From assembly GCF_002368095.1 (NCBI RefSeq), contig NZ_AP018227.1:4215796-4279795 (forward strand): 64,000 bases of DNA, written 5' to 3'. Each line of letters opens with the position of its first letter. Positions within the stretch are counted from its first letter, which is position 1. The notes beneath the pieces are model-generated. The model saw nothing but the letters and a program-made list of their open reading frames with translations, did no database searches and had not been told where the DNA came from. The position numbers and the translations under genes were made by a program. This document shows positions 7,843-15,693 of the stretch, piece by piece. This DNA is from Calothrix parasitica NIES-267. GTDB lineage: Bacteria > Cyanobacteriota > Cyanobacteriia > Cyanobacteriales > Nostocaceae.

Positions 7843-9309
7843 ATGCCTACCCTAACAACTCTACCCGCTCTACCGGAAACCATTAACGGTTTACCCAATA
7901 TTTCTGGCTCGGAAAAACAAGTTTTAGAAGTTGTAAATCACAATTCCCCTGTCTTCCTACCAAATACAAACCTCAAACTCGAAGATATCACCGCGACTTT
8001 CGCTGTAGCGCTACACATGCACCAACCGACAATTCCCGCAGGTGCAAACGGCGAATATATCAGTCATCTGCAATATATGTTTGAACACCAAGGGGAAGGT
8101 GATAATCATAATGCAGGCCCTTTTGCTAACTGTTACAGCCGCATGGGTGATATTATCCCCGAATTAGTTAGCCAAGGTTGCAATCCTCGGGTGATGTTGG
8201 ATTATTCTGGAAATCTTCTATGGGGATTTGAACAGATGGGGCGCAGAGATATCATAGATAATCTCAAACGCATCACCTGCGATTCTCAATACCAACCTTA
8301 TGTGGAATGGTTGGGTACGATGTGGGGACATGCTGTGGTTCCTTCTACACCGATACCAGATATTAAGCTACATATTCAAGCATGGCAACATTATTTTGCG
8401 GCTATGTTCGGTTGGGAAGCTTTAGCAAGAGTTAAAGGTTTTTCTCCTCCGGAAATGCATCTCCCCAATCATCCCGACACTTTATATGAATATGTCAAAG
8501 CATTGAAAGAATGCGGTTACAAATGGTTGATGGTGCAGGAGCATTCCGTACAAACACTCAACGGTGAAGAAATTAAAAATAAACATACACCACATAAACT
8601 TGTGGCTAGAAATTCTCAAGGTGAAAGCATTAGTATTACCGCTTTGATTAAAACTCAAGGTTCGGATACTAAATTAGTTGCTCAAATGCAGCCTTATTAT
8701 GAAGCGAAATCTTTGAATTCACAAGGTAATTTACCACCGATAGTTACTCAAATTGGTGACGGTGAAAATGGTGGTGTAATGATGAACGAATTTCCACCCG
8801 GATACAAGCAAGCTTGGCACGATATGAAGCAAAACGGTGGAGGAAAAACCGGAGTTGTTGGAGTTAACGGAACTGAATATTTAGAATTAATTGAAAATGC
8901 TGGTGCGAATCCTGAAGATTATCCGGTTTGTCAACCAGTAGGACAACATCTAATTTGGGAACGAGTTTCGGATTCTCAAAATGTAGAGCAAGTAATAGAA
9001 CAGTTAAAACAAGAAAATTCCAACTTTCATATGGATGGTGCTTCTTGGACAAACAGTATCAGTTGGGTTAAGGGATACGAAAACGTATTAAATCCCATGA
9101 ACAAACTTAGCAGCTTATTTCATCAGAAGTTTGATTCATTATTAGAAGCTGATGAATCTACTACTCAAAAACATGAATACCGTGAAGCTTTATTGCACAA
9201 CTTTCTACTAGAGACAAGCTGTTTTCGTTATTGGGGACAAGGTACCTGGACTGATTACGCAAAAGAAATTTATCAGCGAGGGGAGGAGACAGTTAACAGT
9301 GAACAGTGA
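7843..9309 (+). CDS. Glycoside hydrolase family 57-type protein
   Basis: 488 residues. The GH57 N-terminal signature AVALHMHQP lies at residues 54-62. Later blocks (MLDYSGNLLWGFEQMG, GTMWGHAVVPSTPIPD, GFSPPEMHLPNHPD) fit the GH57 catalytic (beta/alpha)7 barrel, whose nucleophile is a Glu; the E in SPPEMHLP is a candidate. Family members are alpha-amylases, 4-alpha-glucanotransferases or branching enzymes acting on glycogen/starch-type glucans. No signal peptide, so cytoplasmic glycogen metabolism is likely. The exact specificity cannot be assigned. The stop is followed at once by tandem CAGTGAA repeats. Confidence 0.88.
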   Translation: MPTLTTLPALPETINGLPNISGSEKQVLEVVNHNSPVFLPNTNLKLEDITATFAVALHMHQPTIPAGANGEYISHLQYMFEHQGEGDNHNAGPFANCYSRMGDIIPELVSQGCNPRVMLDYSGNLLWGFEQMGRRDIIDNLKRITCDSQYQPYVEWLGTMWGHAVVPSTPIPDIKLHIQAWQHYFAAMFGWEALARVKGFSPPEMHLPNHPDTLYEYVKALKECGYKWLMVQEHSVQTLNGEEIKNKHTPHKLVARNSQGESISITALIKTQGSDTKLVAQMQPYYEAKSLNSQGNLPPIVTQIGDGENGGVMMNEFPPGYKQAWHDMKQNGGGKTGVVGVNGTEYLELIENAGANPEDYPVCQPVGQHLIWERVSDSQNVEQVIEQLKQENSNFHMDGASWTNSISWVKGYENVLNPMNKLSSLFHQKFDSLLEADESTTQKHEYREALLHNFLLETSCFRYWGQGTWTDYAKEIYQRGEETVNSEQ

Positions 9310-9479
9310 ACAGTGAACAGTTAGGAGTTAGGAGTTAAGAATTAGTAGCGAGTAAAGAGTAGTAAGTAGCTAGTGATAAATCTGTTTTTGAAATCTGCTC
9401 TCACAGTCAAAATAACTCTTACCTTCTCAAATCAATATCCGATTTTACTTGCTACTTACTACTTACTACTTACTACTTG
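9296..9479. repeat. Heptanucleotide tandem repeats (CAGTGAA, TTAGGAG, CTTACTA units)
   Basis: Short runs of 7-bp units: cagtgaa x3 near 9298-9320, ttaggag x2 after it, and cttacta x4 near 9451-9475. They fit the STRR class of short tandemly repeated repetitive sequences described in heterocystous cyanobacteria. The first run starts at the stop codon of the GH57 gene. Confidence 0.7.
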
Positions 9480-10865
9480 CTATACTAAAGGCAAAAGAAT
9501 TTCAAATTGAGTTCCTTTATCGGGTTGAGATGTAAAATTTAGTTTACCACCGTGTCTTGCTATAATTATCTGATAGCTTATGGTTAAACTTGTTTCTTTG
9601 TCCGCTCTTTTTTCTACAGAGAAAGATTCTTGTATTTGCTGTTGAAATTCAGGAGACATTGCTGGGCCGTTATCGGCGATACAGATTGATACCCAGCGAG
9701 AATCGGGTAAGCCGGGTATGTTGGATTCTTGAGAAATTACTTCTGTAAGTACTTCGATAGTCGGTTTTGTATGAGAATTTTTTTCTGCTTCTGCTTCAAA
9801 TTGCTGTCTAACTGCTTCATCAAGTAAAATATCTACTGCTCTGCTTAATATATTCATGAATACTTGATTTAACTGTCCTGCGAAACAATATACAGGAGGA
9901 AGATGACCAAACTTTTTAATAATATTAATTTCTCCTTTTAATCGGCTACCAATTAGCAAAATAATATTATTTAAATTTGCATGTAAATCTACAGGTTTAG
10001 GATAAATTGCATCAATATGGCAAAAGTTTTGTAGTCCGGAAACTAGTTTTTTTAATCTCTCAGCACCAGTACGAATACTTGTAATTGCTTGGGATAAATC
10101 TGACTCTAAAAAATCGAATTCAATATCTTGCTTTAAATACAGAACATCTTCTGGAATATTTTCAGAATTTTTATCATAAATTTCTATCAGTTTTATTAAA
10201 TCTCTACTGTAATTAGAAACATGAGTTAAATTACCCCAAATGAAGTTCACAGGGTCTAGAATTTCGTGCGCTACTCCGTCAACCAAGCGTCCCAGACTAG
10301 CCATTTTGTCATTTTGAATCATTTGCGCTTGGCTGCGCTCGTATCTTACCTGAGTTTCGATTCCGCGAATCTGCCACGAAGCAATATTTAACTGCTGCAT
10401 ATCCAACAACCGATATTCATTCCCCGAAGTTTTTACCACTATCGGTTCCGACAAAAATTCTGGCGATCGCCTTAACGAAAGCTGCATCGCATTCAAAATC
10501 GGTGTAGTATCCGGTAACTCCAAAATCGGCGTGCGAGCGTAACTGTATAATATGCTCAGCGGTTGATGAAAAAACAAATCTTGTCCGAAAGGACGAATCA
10601 AAAACTCTAATAATTGCTTACGGGAAAGCATCCCAGCATATTTACCATCGTCCACCAAAATAGCTCCCGGTAACAAGGGATATTTCTCAAATACCTCAGC
10701 AACTTCTTTACCAGTAGAACTAGTCTCTACCGAAAAATCGTAAAGCGATAACTCTGTAAGTTTCGACTCCAAACCGAGGTCGCCATCGCTACCTTCAATT
10801 AATAATGGCGGTAAAATTTGTGAACTAAATTCCTGTTGCACTACAAACCCTGTTCCTAAACTCAA
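9480..10865 (-). CDS. Sensor histidine kinase with N-terminal CBS-like region
   Basis: 461 residues, no membrane segment, so a soluble kinase. Residues 40-165 resemble a CBS-type pair (GAILVDDGKYAGMLSRKQLLEFL), a probable small-ligand sensor. The dimerisation/phospho-acceptor helix has MASLGRLVDGVAHEILDP with His200. The ATPase domain has an N-box (QVFMNILSRAVDIL), a DNGPAMS box near 390 and a C-terminal HGGKLNFTSQPDKGTQF box, so it appears catalytically complete. No response regulator is adjacent, making it an orphan kinase. Its stop codon abuts the CTTACTA tandem repeat. Confidence 0.85.
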   Translation of the reverse strand: MSLGTGFVVQQEFSSQILPPLLIEGSDGDLGLESKLTELSLYDFSVETSSTGKEVAEVFEKYPLLPGAILVDDGKYAGMLSRKQLLEFLIRPFGQDLFFHQPLSILYSYARTPILELPDTTPILNAMQLSLRRSPEFLSEPIVVKTSGNEYRLLDMQQLNIASWQIRGIETQVRYERSQAQMIQNDKMASLGRLVDGVAHEILDPVNFIWGNLTHVSNYSRDLIKLIEIYDKNSENIPEDVLYLKQDIEFDFLESDLSQAITSIRTGAERLKKLVSGLQNFCHIDAIYPKPVDLHANLNNIILLIGSRLKGEINIIKKFGHLPPVYCFAGQLNQVFMNILSRAVDILLDEAVRQQFEAEAEKNSHTKPTIEVLTEVISQESNIPGLPDSRWVSICIADNGPAMSPEFQQQIQESFSVEKRADKETSLTISYQIIIARHGGKLNFTSQPDKGTQFEILLPLV

Positions 10866-11183
10866 GATAATAAATCACCGTAATGCTAATTAAATAACAT
10901 TCTTGTCCTTTGTAACATTTTCATCTCTATCAGTCTCTTATCAGTAAATGATGAACAATGAATAATGTTAACGAAGCATAGCAGAGCATCACACAATTAA
11001 TATTCAATAGCTGATAATTGATATGTAGGGGTTTTCACGCTTAATGGAATATATGAACCTCTCCCCGTCCTTATTAAGGGAGAGGGGAAGCTCTGACACC
11101 CCTCTCCTTGACAAGGAGAGGGGAAGGGGGTGAGGTTACGAGTGTATTGAACTCAACTGGTAATTGAAAATTGAAAATTGATT
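10866..11183. repeat. Intergenic region with CCTCTCC...GGAGAGGGG palindromic repeats
   Basis: About 11053-11130 holds two tandem copies of the CCTCTCCnnnTTnnnAAGGAGAGGGG palindrome (cctctccccgtccttattaa and ccctctccttgacaagga type). This is the uninterrupted form of the repeat that hosts the 143-bp elements at 20.9 kb and 45.2 kb. No gene is seen here. Confidence 0.65.
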
Positions 11184-11645
11184 ATGATATCTAACACTCA
11201 GTCTTTAAATAACGTTTTATCGGTCGGAACCCTGCGTAGAGTGCATCACATTGCACTTAACGTCCAAGACATGCAAGCTTCTCGGCATTTCTACGGAAAA
11301 ATTTTAGGTTTGCACGAACTTACAGGAGATGAAGTTCCAAAAACTCTAGTTGATTTAGTCAAAGCTGGAAAAGTAGCCAACTTTAGAACTCCCGACGACA
11401 CCATATTAGATTTATTCTGGGAGCCAGAATTAACACCACCAGACCCAAATCCCGAACGTGGTTTTACACGAGCGAATCATCTCGCATTTGATATAGCTCC
11501 CGAATTATTTGATAATGCAGTTGAAGTCCTCAGACAGCAAAAAATCAAAATTGCTCAAGAACCAGTCACCCGTCCTACCGGAAGAGGAGTTTATTTTTAC
11601 GACCCCGACGGGTTTATTGTTGAGATTCGCTGCAATCCAGAGTGA
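11184..11645 (+). CDS. VOC family protein (glyoxalase/bleomycin-resistance fold)
   Basis: About 153 residues from the ATG at 11184; an in-frame TTG at 11178 is a weaker start. The sequence has the paired beta-alpha-beta-beta-beta modules of the vicinal oxygen chelate fold. Expected metal-site positions are visible as RRVHHIALNVQDM (first His), RANHLAFDI (second His) and the C-terminal YFYDPDGFIVEIRCNP with Glu, the DPDG.xxE signature. Members include glyoxalases, dioxygenases and resistance proteins, and the substrate is not predictable here. Complete single-gene unit. Confidence 0.88.
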   Translation: MISNTQSLNNVLSVGTLRRVHHIALNVQDMQASRHFYGKILGLHELTGDEVPKTLVDLVKAGKVANFRTPDDTILDLFWEPELTPPDPNPERGFTRANHLAFDIAPELFDNAVEVLRQQKIKIAQEPVTRPTGRGVYFYDPDGFIVEIRCNPE

Positions 11646-11808
11646 TGATGGGGAGAGGGGGAGACAAGGGGAAGTATTTAGCAACTACCTATTACCTATT
11701 ATCCATTACCAATTACTAATTCCTTAATCCTATACCTAATCCAAAATCCAAAATCTAAAATCCAAAATCCTATACTCATTGTTAATTGATAATTTTTAAT
11801 TGATAAAA

Positions 11809-12084
11809 ATGTCCGAAATATATCCAGTTATTGAAAAAGCATTTAAAACACCGATGGTTCCCTACGACCCATCGAGACAATCATTGAAAGCTTGGGTAAT
11901 GTTTTGTTTGCGAGATAAAGGGTTTAAGGTAATATATGCTCAAAATGCCGATTTTTCTATTGAAAGAAAAGGCGAAAATTATGATTTCAAAGTATCAGAA
12001 ACAACCGAAAATTTAGACAAAAAATTTAACTGGGTAGTCCGGGATAGTAGCGCTGGAACATTTATCGTTATTCCCGCTGAGTGA
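11809..12084 (+). CDS. Conserved-looking small hypothetical protein
   Basis: 91 residues from the ATG at 11809 (an upstream TTG at 11800 is possible). Soluble, mixed charge, with aromatic-rich stretches (KAWVMFCLRDKGFKVIYAQNADFSIERK...YDFKVSE...FNWVVRDSSAGTFIVIP). No recognised domain. The D-x-S-x-E-R-K spacing is weakly reminiscent of nuclease-type folds, but the protein is too short to claim one. It is followed immediately by GGGGAGAT tandem repeats. Confidence 0.5.
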   Translation: MSEIYPVIEKAFKTPMVPYDPSRQSLKAWVMFCLRDKGFKVIYAQNADFSIERKGENYDFKVSETTENLDKKFNWVVRDSSAGTFIVIPAE

Positions 12085-12225
12085 GATGGGGAGATGGGGA
12101 GATGGGGAGATGGTAAGCCACTGCGTTGGGCGGGTTCCCCGACTTGTAGCAAGTGGCGCAACCCGAAGGGGGAAATGGGGAGATGGGGAGATGGGGAGAT
12201 GGGGAGATAAGGGGACAAGGAGATA
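12084..12225. repeat. GGGGAGAT octanucleotide tandem array interrupted by a 59-bp palindromic repeat
   Basis: About four GGGGAGAT units (12084-12112) are followed by a GC-richer segment at about 12114-12172 (taagccactgcgttgggcg ... gcgcaacccgaaggg). The same octamer array then resumes to about 12215. The interrupting segment has imperfect inverted halves (ccactgcgttgggcgggtt / cttgtagcaagtggcgcaac) and looks like an insertion of another dispersed repeat into the array. Confidence 0.65.
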
Positions 12226-12262
12226 ACGGGGATTTTGACCTTTGACCTTTAACCTTTTTTCC

Positions 12263-13015
12263 CTATTTCTCAAATATCATTAAATGTTGCTGTGGAAGTA
12301 ATTCTTTTGTTTCTTTCCAAGTCAATCCTACAGCTTTCATTTCTTTTTTAACTTGCTTTTGAGTCATTTTATGCAAGCGTTTGATAGCAATAAAAGGATT
12401 TTCTCCGCGATATTCAACTAATACTGCTTTTCCTCCTGGTTTAAGCGATTTTACAATCCCTTCCATAACTTCTTTAGGATATTCAAACTCGTGATAAGCA
12501 TCTACCATTAATGCTAAATCAACGCTTTCGGATGGTAAATTCGGATTAGTAACAGTTGCTAAAACCGGTTCTACGTTATCAATTTTTGTTTCCTTTTTGA
12601 AAAAATCAATAATGTCCAACATTTCTGGTTGAATATCTACAGCAAACACCTTTCCATCCAACACTCTTGGAGCAATACGAAAACTCATGTAGCCAGTACC
12701 AGCACCGATATCTGCAACCACATCGCTATCTTTTAAATCTAGAGCGCTAACTATTTTACTGGGTTCTTCTTGGGATTCACGGGTAGGTCTTTCCAACCAC
12801 ATAGCACCTTTATGTCCCATTACTTGAGAAATTTCTCTGCCCATATAAAGTTTACCAATACCGTCGGAGCTAGCAATAGATTTCTGTTGGTAAACATCGT
12901 TTGATGTATTAGCAATAGCAATTGCTGTATTGAAAGGATAAAACAGCAAGCCCACTAATACTAATAGAATAATTCCAGCAGAACGTAAAAAATTTAATTT
13001 ATTATTTTTGTTCAT
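12263..13015 (-). CDS. Membrane-anchored or exported class I SAM-dependent methyltransferase
   Basis: 250 residues. A hydrophobic segment at residues 13-35 gives an uncleaved anchor or signal peptide. After a linker containing GREISQVMGHKGAMWLERPTR, the Rossmann domain has motif I VVADIGAGTGYMS at 99-111, FAVDIQPEM as motif II, and a LKPGGKAVLVEYRG motif IV-like strand. Both the ABC-type 'GAMWLERP' segment and the methyltransferase core are intact. Secreted SAM methyltransferases are unusual because SAM is cytosolic, so the catalytic domain may face the cytoplasm. The acceptor is unknown. Confidence 0.85.
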   Translation of the reverse strand: MNKNNKLNFLRSAGIILLVLVGLLFYPFNTAIAIANTSNDVYQQKSIASSDGIGKLYMGREISQVMGHKGAMWLERPTRESQEEPSKIVSALDLKDSDVVADIGAGTGYMSFRIAPRVLDGKVFAVDIQPEMLDIIDFFKKETKIDNVEPVLATVTNPNLPSESVDLALMVDAYHEFEYPKEVMEGIVKSLKPGGKAVLVEYRGENPFIAIKRLHKMTQKQVKKEMKAVGLTWKETKELLPQQHLMIFEK

Positions 13016-13027
13016 TTTATTAAAAAC

Positions 13028-13148
13028 GGGTATAGGTCAAAGGTTAGAGGTTAAAGGTTAGAGGTTAGAGATTAGAAGTCAAAGGTTAAAGCTAAAGAAT
13101 TAATTCCTAACTCCTAATTCCTAACTCCTAACTTTTGACCTTTGACCT
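13028..13148. repeat. Degenerate GGTTAGA/AGGTTAAA tandem repeats
   Basis: Short repeats of ggttaaa/ggttaga units and their complement (taactcctaattcc) fill the gap between the methyltransferase and phosphoesterase genes. Similar runs lie at 34430-34490 and 40020-40070. Confidence 0.55.
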
Positions 13149-14720
13149 TTAACTGATTACAAACGGTTCTATTTCAGGATAATTCCACCTTTGTCCAAAA
13201 CGTTCGGCGACAAATGGTTTGACAACAAACTTAATAGGTGAACCTGCTTTAACATCAATTCGGATTCCGGAATAAGGAGAGCGTGCTAATGATTCGTAAC
13301 CCGTTCGACCGATAAAAAGCAAAGAATCAGCAACTTTACGGGTAGGTCTATCGGGAATATTCTCAAAAGTTTCCATTAATTCCGACCCGAGGTCTCGCTG
13401 ACGACGGGGATAATGACCGCTTCCTCCGCTGACGATACAGTTGATGTGAGAATCTGCATGTCCGGTGTCTGTAGTGACAAGATGTTCTAAACAGTGAGCA
13501 TGTCCGTTTAAAATTAAGTCAACAATTGGACGCTTCTGCTTCAAGTCCCCGATAGTTTGAGAAACTTCATCAAATACCCACCGAAGACGACGACGAACAG
13601 CTAAGGTTTGTGCTTGATTCCACTTGTTTGCTTCTGTAACGTAGGGAGGGTGGTGAAAAAAGACGATACGACCGCGAACTTCCGAACTGTTCCAAGATTC
13701 AACTAACCGATTCTTGAACCATTCAAGCTGTTCAAAATCAACGTTGGGATGATGGGATGCTAACTGTTTTTCAATATCAACTTTGATTTCGTTGATTTGG
13801 CTTAATATTGCTTCTAGAGTATCGCTTTTTTCGGCATCCTTGGGATTATCAAGGTTGAGTTTATCGTATTCTTCTAAAATCTGCTGTTCTTCAATATCTA
13901 TCTCATCGCGACGCTGAATTAAAGCTTTTCTGCGAATATCTCCTTGTGGAGTTGCAGGTATGGGTGAAGGGTCGTTGATAGTGTTTGAATCAAGTGCAAA
14001 AAAGTCAATCCCACCGTAACGAAACGTATAATAACGATTTGGTAAACGGGTAAAATGTCCCGGTTCGTAACGCAAACAGCGCCCGTTATCTGTTTTTGCG
14101 GTGTAATGTTCGTCTAAATGAGACTCTAATTTTTCCTCTTGATTAAACCGCGCTAAATAGTCAATAAATGCTTTTGCATAAGCATCACCTTGTTCGGAAC
14201 CAAACCAGCCAATTTCAAAATCTTGGTAGCGAAACATGCGACGTAGCTTGAGCGTGGGGCCTGTAATTGCCCGATATTTCAAAGGTACATCATAATAATC
14301 GTGATTCCCCAAAGTTGTCAGAATCGGAGTATCGAACACCATATTGTCATAAGTAATATTTTGGGGATTTTCACCACCTTTTAAAAACTCACGATAGGGT
14401 TTGATAAAATTTGATGGGTAATATTCGCGAGAACCCACAGTATAAATAACATCGCCAGTATGCAAAACAAAACGGCATTCGGGACGATGTTGCAGCATTA
14501 ACTTAGCAACTTCTCGCTGGGGATGATGTTCATATTGGCAAGTGGTACCACTGTCACCGATAACCATAAAAGAGAATTCTTCGCTATCCTCCTTACCGTC
14601 ATCGAGAACCATACTAGTTTGGTCGATTCCCCGTTGCACAATACTTTGATGCTGCCATTGTACCCGTTGCTTCATTTTCTCGATTTTTACGGGAATTGCC
14701 GGATCAAATATCAAATCCAT
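13149..14720 (-). CDS. Calcineurin-like metallophosphoesterase
   Basis: 523 residues. The dinuclear metal-site motifs are all present in order: GDSGTT (55-60, with the first-block Asp but Ser in place of the usual Xaa-His), HTGDVIY (87-93), LGNHDYY (137-143), FFHHPPY and NGHAHCLEH. A central coiled-coil-like insert (RRDEIDIEEQQILEEYDKL) interrupts the fold at about 270-330, longer than in typical 300-residue members. The role may be a phosphatase or phosphodiesterase; the substrate is unknown. No signal peptide. Transcribed leftward and alone. Confidence 0.88.
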   Translation of the reverse strand: MDLIFDPAIPVKIEKMKQRVQWQHQSIVQRGIDQTSMVLDDGKEDSEEFSFMVIGDSGTTCQYEHHPQREVAKLMLQHRPECRFVLHTGDVIYTVGSREYYPSNFIKPYREFLKGGENPQNITYDNMVFDTPILTTLGNHDYYDVPLKYRAITGPTLKLRRMFRYQDFEIGWFGSEQGDAYAKAFIDYLARFNQEEKLESHLDEHYTAKTDNGRCLRYEPGHFTRLPNRYYTFRYGGIDFFALDSNTINDPSPIPATPQGDIRRKALIQRRDEIDIEEQQILEEYDKLNLDNPKDAEKSDTLEAILSQINEIKVDIEKQLASHHPNVDFEQLEWFKNRLVESWNSSEVRGRIVFFHHPPYVTEANKWNQAQTLAVRRRLRWVFDEVSQTIGDLKQKRPIVDLILNGHAHCLEHLVTTDTGHADSHINCIVSGGSGHYPRRQRDLGSELMETFENIPDRPTRKVADSLLFIGRTGYESLARSPYSGIRIDVKAGSPIKFVVKPFVAERFGQRWNYPEIEPFVIS

Positions 14721-14896
14721 CGCTTATTACTCCGGGTAACACACGCATAATGATTGTAACTAATAAACAGTGAGCAGTGAACAGTTAACAGTAAGCAGTG
14801 AGCAGCGAGCAGCACAGTAACCTAAATTTCAGACAATATACAGATTTTATAATTTTTGGGAACACTAAAAGTGATTCAGGAATGAAAATTTTTTTT

Positions 14897-15532
14897 ATGT
14901 CTACCGAGCTAACAGCCAATACTTTGATACCGCTTTCTGTCTTAGAGAGAAAAGCTTTAGTTTTAGAGTATGCTTCAACAATTAATGCAACTCATATATC
15001 AGATGAGTCTTTACATTTAGCTTATCAGTATGGGAAAGTGATTTCCTTGATAGCAGAAGATTATTTTGAATACCAAATTAAACAAGATTCTTTGGATGAT
15101 TCTGTATTAAAAACTGAGCGACAGAGCGAATTAATTAAAAATCAAACTGAAATTTTTACAACAGAGTTTATTGACTGGTTAGCAAAATATTTCGAGAAGC
15201 AAAAAGCCATAGTAGAAAATAACCCCAACCCACGTAATCTGTATGAACTTTGTGGTGCAAATTTATTAGTTACTAGTAATTCTGTAACTAGACAACTTAA
15301 TACAAAAATGGGTATGCTTTGGGAAAAAATATCTAATATTAGCCCTTACGCGCTTATTCCAGAATTTGAATTTGACATAAAAATTACTGGTGTTGATATT
15401 ATAATTTTATCAAACGAAACAGTTTATTTTACGCAGTTAAAAAGTCAAAAAAATACATTAACTGGTAGCCAAGCACCGAGAGCTAAAAAGGAATTAGGTA
15501 TCCATACTGTATGTTTTTTGCAGGTGCATTAG
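14897..15532 (+). CDS. Probable PD-(D/E)XK-type nuclease, likely frameshift-truncated
   Basis: About 211 residues from the ATG at 14897; starts at 14882 and a GTG at 14798 are also open. The C-terminal half reads NLYELCGANLL, later FEFDIKITGVDIIIL, then FTQLKSQKN. That is a beta-strand Asp followed by a Q-x-K pair, as in Mrr-like and some type II restriction nucleases. The protein stops abruptly after ELGIHTVCFLQVH. If one T is removed from the T6 run at about 15513-15518, the frame continues to about 15630 through SYNFIDDAPNLISLNYRYQ, which looks protein-like. I infer a recent frameshift. No methyltransferase gene is adjacent. Confidence 0.5.
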   Translation: MSTELTANTLIPLSVLERKALVLEYASTINATHISDESLHLAYQYGKVISLIAEDYFEYQIKQDSLDDSVLKTERQSELIKNQTEIFTTEFIDWLAKYFEKQKAIVENNPNPRNLYELCGANLLVTSNSVTRQLNTKMGMLWEKISNISPYALIPEFEFDIKITGVDIIILSNETVYFTQLKSQKNTLTGSQAPRAKKELGIHTVCFLQVH

Positions 15533-15597
15533 TTATAACTTTATTGATGATGCTCCTAATCTAATTTCACTCAATTATCGTTATCAACCTAAATTAA

Positions 15598-15622
15598 GGA
15601 GACGTAGCAGTGCTACGTCTCT
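15598..15622. repeat. GGAGACGTAGCA hairpin
   Basis: GGAGACGTAGCA pairs with TGCTACGTCTCT. It lies between the convergent nuclease-like gene and the ABC exporter and may serve as a bidirectional terminator, though no T-run is clear. Confidence 0.55.
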
Positions 15623-15693
15623 ACATTAGTATCAACTATTTACAAAAATCTTTTCTCCTCGTCACCTTGTCTCCTTGTCTCCCCATCATCCAA

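Noticed and set aside
12013-12273. Open frames on the minus strand across the GGGGAGAT arrays
   Set aside because: They are translations of the tandem repeat (runs of Pro, Ser, His), not genes.
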